Part shown: positions 13,506 to 17,993 of the stretch, one piece after another | Layout: each line of letters opens with the position of its first letter | Position numbering within the stretch: position 1 is the stretch's first letter | Origin: Acidimicrobiaceae bacterium | GTDB taxonomy: Bacteria > Actinomycetota > Acidimicrobiia > Acidimicrobiales > Palsa-688 | Length of the DNA: 17,993 nucleotides | Direction: 5' to 3' | Assembly: GCA_003158835.1 (NCBI GenBank) | Contig: PMLI01000543.1 | Location: forward strand, 1 to 17,993 | The notes under the pieces: model-generated | The model's input: the letters and a program-made list of their open reading frames with translations, nothing else | What the model was told of the DNA's origin: nothing | Databases searched by the model: none | Translations under genes and position numbers: made by a program

Positions 13506-13814
13506 CTACCGGAACCGGCTCGACGTCGACCGAGCGGCGCCGACACGATTGGCCGCTATGAAGACGTCGAGGTCTCCCTTCGTGAACCTGACGCAGCGCC
13601 CGACCTTGATGGCGGCGAGCTGGCGCCTGGCCCACAGTTCGCGGACATGTCTGGGCGTGGTGCATAGGTAAGCCGCCGCCGCCTCGTAGTCGAGGAGGCT
13701 GCCGGACCCCTCGCCCTCGTCATGCTCGGGCAGTACGCCCCGCTTCCGCCTGGTCATCTTGACCGGCAGCGGCTCTTCGCCAGCCCGTTCTTCGGGCGCT
13801 CTGTTCCGTCGCAT
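13506..13814 (-). CDS. Excisionase-like helix-turn-helix protein
   Basis: The 102-residue protein carries a MerR/excisionase-type winged HTH near residues 38-92: SLLDYEAAAAYLCTTPRHVR, then ELWARRQLAAIKVGRCVRFT and KGDLDVFIAANRV. This is the standard pattern of the HTH_17/excisionase family, in which the protein bends DNA at attachment sites and sets the direction of site-specific recombination. The N-terminal 35 residues are basic and variable. The start ATG 13814 is chosen because GGAGG (complement of 13820-13824) lies 5 nt upstream; longer upstream reading lacks any ribosome site. It reads toward the tRNA-Gly gene and stops 113 bp from it, as expected for an element end. No tyrosine or serine integrase is adjacent, so the partner recombinase must lie elsewhere, probably at the far end. 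Confidence 0.8.
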   Translation of the reverse strand: MRRNRAPEERAGEEPLPVKMTRRKRGVLPEHDEGEGSGSLLDYEAAAAYLCTTPRHVRELWARRQLAAIKVGRCVRFTKGDLDVFIAANRVGAARSTSSRFR

Positions 13815-14114
13815 GCTTACCTCCGGAGTCGGGGCCGCGGGTGCGGGCCTCCGACTCCTGGGGCCGAGGTGGCGATTTCTCGCTGGCGGCGGCACTGGGA
13901 GCTCCTGCAGTTCGCCGGACACCGCCTGCCGCCTGGGCCTCTGTGGGACGCTGGCCCCGGTGGCCACTCAGACAACCCCGGGACGGGTAGGCGACGACAA
14001 CGCCACGCCCGGCGCCGGTCATTGAAGGCTGCTTTCCAGCTCCTAGCCGGACAGAAGGCCCGTGCACACGCGACGAAGCAGGGGTCGCTTCCCTGTACTG
14101 CGCAATCGCCGACC
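13815..14114. other. Gap upstream of the excisionase gene
   Basis: Apart from the excisionase ribosome site at its left edge, nothing convincing is visible in these 300 bases. Open frames exist on both strands, but their translations are Arg/Pro/Gly/Ser-rich and lack start signals, as expected from GC-rich noncoding sequence. It may hold the promoter for the minus-strand excisionase gene. Confidence 0.4.
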
Positions 14115-15002
14115 TCATCGTGTCGCAGGGCCCACCGCGGTGGGGCTCCACAGGTAAGGGGGTGGCGACCTTCCGGTCCTGGGTTGGGATGACCTCGGGC
14201 TTACCGTCGCGCGGCATCCAGACCGCCGCTGGCTCCCGTGCGTCGGAGGTCCTGCGCAACCGCCCTGAGCGCCACATGACGCCGGCCTGGAACCGTGTGC
14301 GGAAGAGCCGGCGCACCGGGTGGCTTGCGCATTGGCGCCGCGGGCTCTCCGAGGGCGATCACCCACTGCGGCGCCACGGCACCGGCCGGTGGGACTGTCC
14401 CCGCATGCACGAGCTTCAGTCGCTGTTGTGGCTGACCCTCGTGGTGCCGTCTCGGCGGTCTCGCTGTCGCGTTGGCATCTGCTGGCGCGTCGGCGGCGGT
14501 TCCGATCGGAGCAGCCGGGCTGGCCCGTCTGCCCAGGCTCCGACGGAGCGGGCGACGGCTCGGGAGCTCGGCCCTCTCCCGGCTCGGCAAGCCCGTTCAG
14601 TGACGCAAGGCCCTTGCGCCACACCTTGCTTGCCTTCGCGTCGATGGTCGGTGCACTGACGGCAAACGCGAGGAGGGACGGCACCCGGTCCGTCCCGGCG
14701 AGAAACCAACGCACGTGCCGAGGCAGACCGTAGAACCAGGCAGCGTGCCGGGCCATTCTCGCCCGGCGCGTGCGCGCGTAGACGAGCGCGTTGGCCGGCT
14801 GGACGGTGTTCGGCCAGCAGGTGAGTAGCGTCAGCAGTTCGGCGGTCATCTCGACCAGAACTGCGCGTGCCGCGGTCGTCAATTCGACGCCAACGACACC
14901 TTGCGCCGCGTCGGCGAGGTGCTCGGCGGTGGCCCACCAGTCGCCGCCTGGCTCGCCACCACTCGCGACGGATTGTGCGCAGCGTCCTTGCTGGGCCTCC
15001 AT
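14115..15002 (-). CDS. Hypothetical protein of the integrated element
   Basis: I do not recognise this protein. From ATG 15002 it has 295 residues. The N-terminal half looks genuinely coded and helical: WWATAEHLADAAQGVVGVEL, AELLTLLTCWPNTVQPANAL, RMARHAAWFYGLPRHVRWFL and SKVWRKGLASLNGL. Beyond about residue 140 it becomes Arg/Pro/Ser/Gly-rich and low in hydrophobics, so either a disordered tail or a frameshift ends the real gene near 14580. The ATG at 15002 was preferred over ATG 15068 because it follows the stop of the next minus-strand frame by 13 nt, though the ribosome site (AAGGG abutting the ATG) is poor. It could serve replication or transfer of the element, but no motif supports that. 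Confidence 0.4.
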   Translation of the reverse strand: MEAQQGRCAQSVASGGEPGGDWWATAEHLADAAQGVVGVELTTAARAVLVEMTAELLTLLTCWPNTVQPANALVYARTRRARMARHAAWFYGLPRHVRWFLAGTDRVPSLLAFAVSAPTIDAKASKVWRKGLASLNGLAEPGEGRAPEPSPAPSEPGQTGQPGCSDRNRRRRASRCQRDSETAETAPRGSATTATEARACGDSPTGRCRGAAVGDRPRRARGANAQATRCAGSSAHGSRPASCGAQGGCAGPPTHGSQRRSGCRATVSPRSSQPRTGRSPPPYLWSPTAVGPATR

Positions 15003-15015
15003 CCCTTGAAGGGTC

Positions 15016-15279
15016 TTAGCCGAGAAAGCACAGAGCCCTGACCCTGACCTCGTCGCACGAAGCTCCATCACGGACGGTAACGGTAGCGGGCCAACCTCTC
15101 GTGTTGTTCACCTTGACGACCATCGTGACCTGCCTGTTCACAAATCCCTTTCCCAAGGGCACGGACCGAGCGACACAACGTCGGCCGATCGAGCCGCCCC
15201 TCTGGTAACAGCTCCAAGGGTCGCATTGCCGACCCGCTGTTTCCTTCAGCTGCGTCTCCAGGCTGCGGACCACCGCCAT
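15016..15279 (-). CDS. Small cysteine-containing hypothetical protein
   Basis: An 87-codon frame from ATG 15279 begins MAVVRSLETQLKETAGRQCD and ends TVRDGASCDEVRVRALCFLG, with five cysteines (also in DPWSCYQRGG and GRRCVARS). Codon use is reasonably GC3-biased. No signal peptide, motif or ribosome site is evident. The frame stays open upstream to 15552 through the large inverted repeat, which argues against the longer version. It would lie just upstream of the other unknown minus-strand gene, suggesting a small operon leading to the excisionase. Confidence is low. Confidence 0.25.
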   Translation of the reverse strand: MAVVRSLETQLKETAGRQCDPWSCYQRGGSIGRRCVARSVPLGKGFVNRQVTMVVKVNNTRGWPATVTVRDGASCDEVRVRALCFLG

Positions 15280-15391
15280 AGAGCACGAACCACGCCGAAC
15301 GACGCTGCCCACCAACCTGACCTTCGCAATGTGCCCTCGCACATGCCCGTACCGATCGTTCCCACCCTCAAAACCCTTTACTGGACATCTT

Positions 15392-15438
15392 GCACTGGTG
15401 ACGGGGCCCCGGCGGGCCGGGGCCCCGACGGCCAGTGC
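15392..15438. repeat. Large interrupted inverted repeat upstream of the relaxase (candidate oriT)
   Basis: The outer arms GCACTGG (15392-15398) and CCAGTGC (15432-15438) and inner arms CGGGGCCCCGGC (15402-15413) and GCCGGGGCCCCG (15416-15427) are perfectly complementary: 19 bp of pairing with a 3/4-nt internal bulge and a 2-nt centre. No T-tract follows on either strand, so it is a poor intrinsic terminator. It lies about 130 bp before the MobF relaxase start. MobF enzymes recognise a hairpin next to the nic site, so an oriT role is a reasonable inference. Confidence 0.45.
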
Positions 15439-15569
15439 GGACCACAGGGCGGCGCTGCGCGGGGCGCAGCCAGGGCCTTTCCACGTCCGCAGAAACTTCG
15501 CCACCCCGGCCCCGGAAGACAGGAGGCCCGATACGCGGGCCGCTGACGCCACCGGTGGTGACCGCTTCG

Positions 15570-17993
15570 ATGCTGACGATGGGCCGGCCGCTCAAGATGG
15601 GCGGCAACGCCTGGCAGTACTTGACCGACAGCGTGGCCGGCGCGGCCGAGCTGGGGGCGGACGCGACCGCCTACTACGCCGCCAAGGGGACGCCGCCGGG
15701 CCGGTTCCTGGGCCGGGGGCTGGACGGGCTCGGGCCCGGCCCGGGGTCGGTGAAGCCAGAAGGTGTGGTGACTCCCGAGATGCTGCACCGGATGCTGGCC
15801 CAGTTGGCCGACCCCGTCACCGGCCAGGCCCTCGGCCGGCTGCCCTCGACCGGGCAGCGCGCACCGGTGGCCGGCTACGACCTCACCTTTCATCCGCCCA
15901 AATCCGTCTCGCTCATGTGGGCCATGGGGGACCAGGCCACCCGGGACGCCATCGAAGAGGTCATGGCGGAGGCCCTCGCTGAGGTCGTGTCCTGGGCCGA
16001 GGACCACGTCTTTTTCACCCGCACCGGTGCCCAGGGCGCCCGCCAGGAAGCGGTCCGAGGTGTCGTCGCCAGCACGTGGCTGCACTTCGAGAGCCGCGAC
16101 GGCGATGCCCAGCTCCATCATCACTGTGTCGTTTGGAACCGTGCCCAGACGGTCTCCGACGGGGTGTGGCGCACGCTGGATGGCAGAGCTCTGCACCCCT
16201 TCGTGGTCGCCCTGTCCGAGCGCCACGTCGGCCTTGTCGAAGACCTCATGACCGAGCGGTTCGGGGGGGCGTGGCGAGAGACCAGGGCCATTGCGGGCCG
16301 GGTGGCCAAGCGCGAAGTCGAGGGCGTTCCTCCCGACCTGGTGGCCGAGTTCTCCCGGCGCACCCTGGCCATCGAGGCCGTCATCGCCGAGAAAGCAGTT
16401 GAGTTCGAGGCAGCCCGGGGACGGGCACCCACCGGTGCCGAGCTCGGCGTCGTCCACCGGGCCGCCTGGCGGCAGACGCGGCTAAAGAAAGCTCACCGCT
16501 CCGTGGCCGAGATGACGGCCGAGTGGTCCGAGCGAGCCCGGCCCTGGGTGGGCGACGAGCCGACGTCCTGGGTGGCCAGCCTGGCCGGCCGCTCTGACCT
16601 ACCGGCGCTGCGCGCCGACGACCTGACCGGCGCCATGCTCTCCGACGTCGCCCGGGCCGCGCTGATGGCTCGGGCGGAGAAGTCCTCGGTCTTCACCCAA
16701 GCCAACCTTTACGCCGATGTGGAGCGCCAGTTGCACGGCGTGCTCTTCGCACCGGGAGAGCGCACCAAGGTGTCCGGGCGCGCCGTCGAGGCGGCCTTGG
16801 GCATGGCCCTAAGGCTCTCCCCGCCCGAGCTGGCCCACGTCCCGGCCGCTTTCCGCGCCCCCGATGGAACCAGCCAGTTCGCCCCTGCCACCACATGGCA
16901 GTACACCACGGCCGAGCTACTCGAGGCCGAGGCCCGCCTGCTCGACGCCGGCCGGGACCGCTCCGGGCCGGTGGTCAGCTACGGGACGGTGGCCCGGGCC
17001 TGCGAGCAGCGTTTGCCGGGACGTACCTACTCCCTGGGCGCCGACCAGGCCGTGGCGGTGGAACAGATAGTCACCTCGGGGCGCGTTTGCGATTTGCTCG
17101 TGGGCCCGGCCGGGACGGGGAAAAGTACGGCCCTGGCGGGGCTCTTGGCGGCATGGGAAGCCGAGCATGGGAGCGGGAGCGTGAAGGGCCTGGCCCCCTC
17201 GGCGGCGGCCGCTGCCAACCTGGCCGGCGAGCTCGGCATCGGCACGGAGAACACGGCCAAGTGGCTGGCCGAGGCCGATCGGGAAGCCTCTCGGCTAGCC
17301 GAGGTCGCCCGGCTCCGGGCCCATGCTCCTCAGCTACCAGCGCAGGCTGCGGCGGTAGTTCTCCTGCGGGCCGCCGAGCTGGAGAGCGAAGTGCGGCGAT
17401 GCCAACTCAGGCCCGGCGAGCTACTGGTCGTTGACGAAGCCTCCCTGGCCGGCACCTTTGCCCTTGACCGCCTGGCCGCTCAGGCACGCGCTTCGGGAGC
17501 GAAAGTCCTGCTTGTTGGCGACTTCGCGCAGCTGGGCGCGGTCGGCGCGGGTGGGGCCTTTTCCATGCTCGTCGACGACCGGGAAACGCCGCCCGAGCTG
17601 TCCGAGGCCCGGCGCTTTGTCGAGGACTGGGAGCGGCGGTCCAGTGCCGAACTACGGGCCGGCTCGCCCGGGGCCGTGGACGCTTACCTCAGCCACGGCC
17701 GGGTGGCCGAGGGCAGCCGGGAAGAGATGCTGGCCGCCTGCTATGCGGCCTGGAAAGCTGACGTAAACGCGGGCAAGTCCTCGCTCATGCTCGCCGCCGA
17801 CTACGCCATCGTGGCCGAGCTCAACCGCCTGGCCCGCTCCGAGCGGGTGGCCGCCGGCCAAGTGGCCGAGGAGGGTTTGGCTCTAGCTGACGGGTCCGTG
17901 GCCGGGGTGGGTGACGTCGTGGTGGCCCGGCACAACGACCGCCACCTCCGTCTTCAAAACGGCGAGTGGGTGCGCAACCGGGACCGCTTTGTG
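15570..17993 (+). CDS. MobF-type conjugative relaxase-helicase (TrwC/TraA-like), 3' end outside window
   Basis: I translated this frame codon by codon; it is open for 808 residues and leaves the window. It nicks oriT, stays bound to the transferred strand and unwinds it during conjugation. The N-terminal relaxase domain has candidate catalytic Tyr35-Tyr36 (ATAYYAAKG) and a metal-binding triad of H172, H183 and H185 (LHFESR and QLHHHCVVWN) with the same 11- and 2-residue spacing as TrwC H150/H161/H163. DLTFHPPKSVSLMW and KREVEGVPPDL are also typical. The RecD-like helicase has Walker A GPAGTGKST (512-520), Walker B LLVVDEAS with D622-E623, and LLVGDFAQLGAVGAGGAF. The start ATG 15570 gives the usual short lead (MLTMGRPLK); GTG codons at 15555 and 15558 are alternatives. 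No frameshift is seen, so it looks functional. Confidence 0.95.
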   Translation, partial: MLTMGRPLKMGGNAWQYLTDSVAGAAELGADATAYYAAKGTPPGRFLGRGLDGLGPGPGSVKPEGVVTPEMLHRMLAQLADPVTGQALGRLPSTGQRAPVAGYDLTFHPPKSVSLMWAMGDQATRDAIEEVMAEALAEVVSWAEDHVFFTRTGAQGARQEAVRGVVASTWLHFESRDGDAQLHHHCVVWNRAQTVSDGVWRTLDGRALHPFVVALSERHVGLVEDLMTERFGGAWRETRAIAGRVAKREVEGVPPDLVAEFSRRTLAIEAVIAEKAVEFEAARGRAPTGAELGVVHRAAWRQTRLKKAHRSVAEMTAEWSERARPWVGDEPTSWVASLAGRSDLPALRADDLTGAMLSDVARAALMARAEKSSVFTQANLYADVERQLHGVLFAPGERTKVSGRAVEAALGMALRLSPPELAHVPAAFRAPDGTSQFAPATTWQYTTAELLEAEARLLDAGRDRSGPVVSYGTVARACEQRLPGRTYSLGADQAVAVEQIVTSGRVCDLLVGPAGTGKSTALAGLLAAWEAEHGSGSVKGLAPSAAAAANLAGELGIGTENTAKWLAEADREASRLAEVARLRAHAPQLPAQAAAVVLLRAAELESEVRRCQLRPGELLVVDEASLAGTFALDRLAAQARASGAKVLLVGDFAQLGAVGAGGAFSMLVDDRETPPELSEARRFVEDWERRSSAELRAGSPGAVDAYLSHGRVAEGSREEMLAACYAAWKADVNAGKSSLMLAADYAIVAELNRLARSERVAAGQVAEEGLALADGSVAGVGDVVVARHNDRHLRLQNGEWVRNRDRFV

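Noticed and set aside
15280..15552. N-terminal extension of the small cysteine protein
   Set aside because: It would require coding through the large perfect hairpin, which is more likely a nucleic-acid signal.
15378..16457. 359-codon minus-strand frame opposite the relaxase
   Set aside because: It is antisense to the relaxase catalytic region, including the His triad, and lacks any family motif.
1..17993. CRISPR arrays, rRNA genes, toxin-antitoxin or restriction systems
   Set aside because: No regularly spaced repeats, rRNA cores or recognisable defence genes were seen on either strand.

Overview
The window is GC-rich bacterial DNA with GTG starts, ATGA-type gene overlaps and actinobacterial-type genes: an Fpg/Nei-family glycosylase of the actinobacterial subtype, Orn, a trimeric dUTPase and an actinobacterial-style MobF relaxase. 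A high-GC actinomycete is the best guess, perhaps near Acidimicrobiia. That placement is inference, because no marker gene here fixes the genus.

Region 1 (1-8087) is a signalling block. The 3' end of a histidine kinase overlaps a single-domain Rcp1-like response regulator (730-1167). A stand-alone EAL-domain protein follows (1369-2220); it has lost key catalytic residues and sits behind a promoter with a perfect TATAAT. After a roughly 0.6 kb gap with palindromes and an 11-codon leader ORF comes a tightly overlapped operon: REC-histidine kinase (2822-3955), REC-PAS-histidine kinase (3952-5628) and single-domain response regulator (5625-6110). A PAS-GGDEF-EAL protein with intact synthase and phosphodiesterase motifs converges on it (8087-6291, minus). 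None of the four receiver domains is attached to a DNA-binding output, so phosphotransfer and c-di-GMP are the visible outputs.

Region 2 (6111-9040) contains relics: a 38-codon scrap resembling an ISAzo13-type transposase (6156-6272), an N-terminally truncated IPT/TIG-domain protein (8311-8898) and the tail of a BTAD-like regulator domain (8879-9010).

Region 3 (9040-13173) is ordinary chromosome. On the minus strand are an aldo/keto reductase, a small basic protein of unknown function and oligoribonuclease Orn. Divergent from Orn, on the plus strand, are dUTPase, the Fpg/Nei-family glycosylase and a one-TM protein with four extracytoplasmic cysteines. Orn degrades pGpG, the product of EAL phosphodiesterases, so it is functionally downstream of the c-di-GMP enzymes of region 1.

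Region 4 (13318-17993) begins with tRNA-Gly(GCC) and looks like the left end of an integrated conjugative or mobilizable element. It holds a short repeat-bearing spacer, an excisionase-like gene (minus), two unrecognised minus-strand genes, a large interrupted inverted repeat (candidate oriT) and a MobF relaxase-helicase that runs off the right edge. No integrase lies between the tRNA and the excisionase.

The most interesting points are the degenerate EAL protein beside an intact GGDEF-EAL protein, the leader ORF and DosR-like palindrome before the three-gene phosphorelay operon, a kinase with a Cys in its H-box and a tandemly duplicated linker, and the hairpin upstream of the relaxase.
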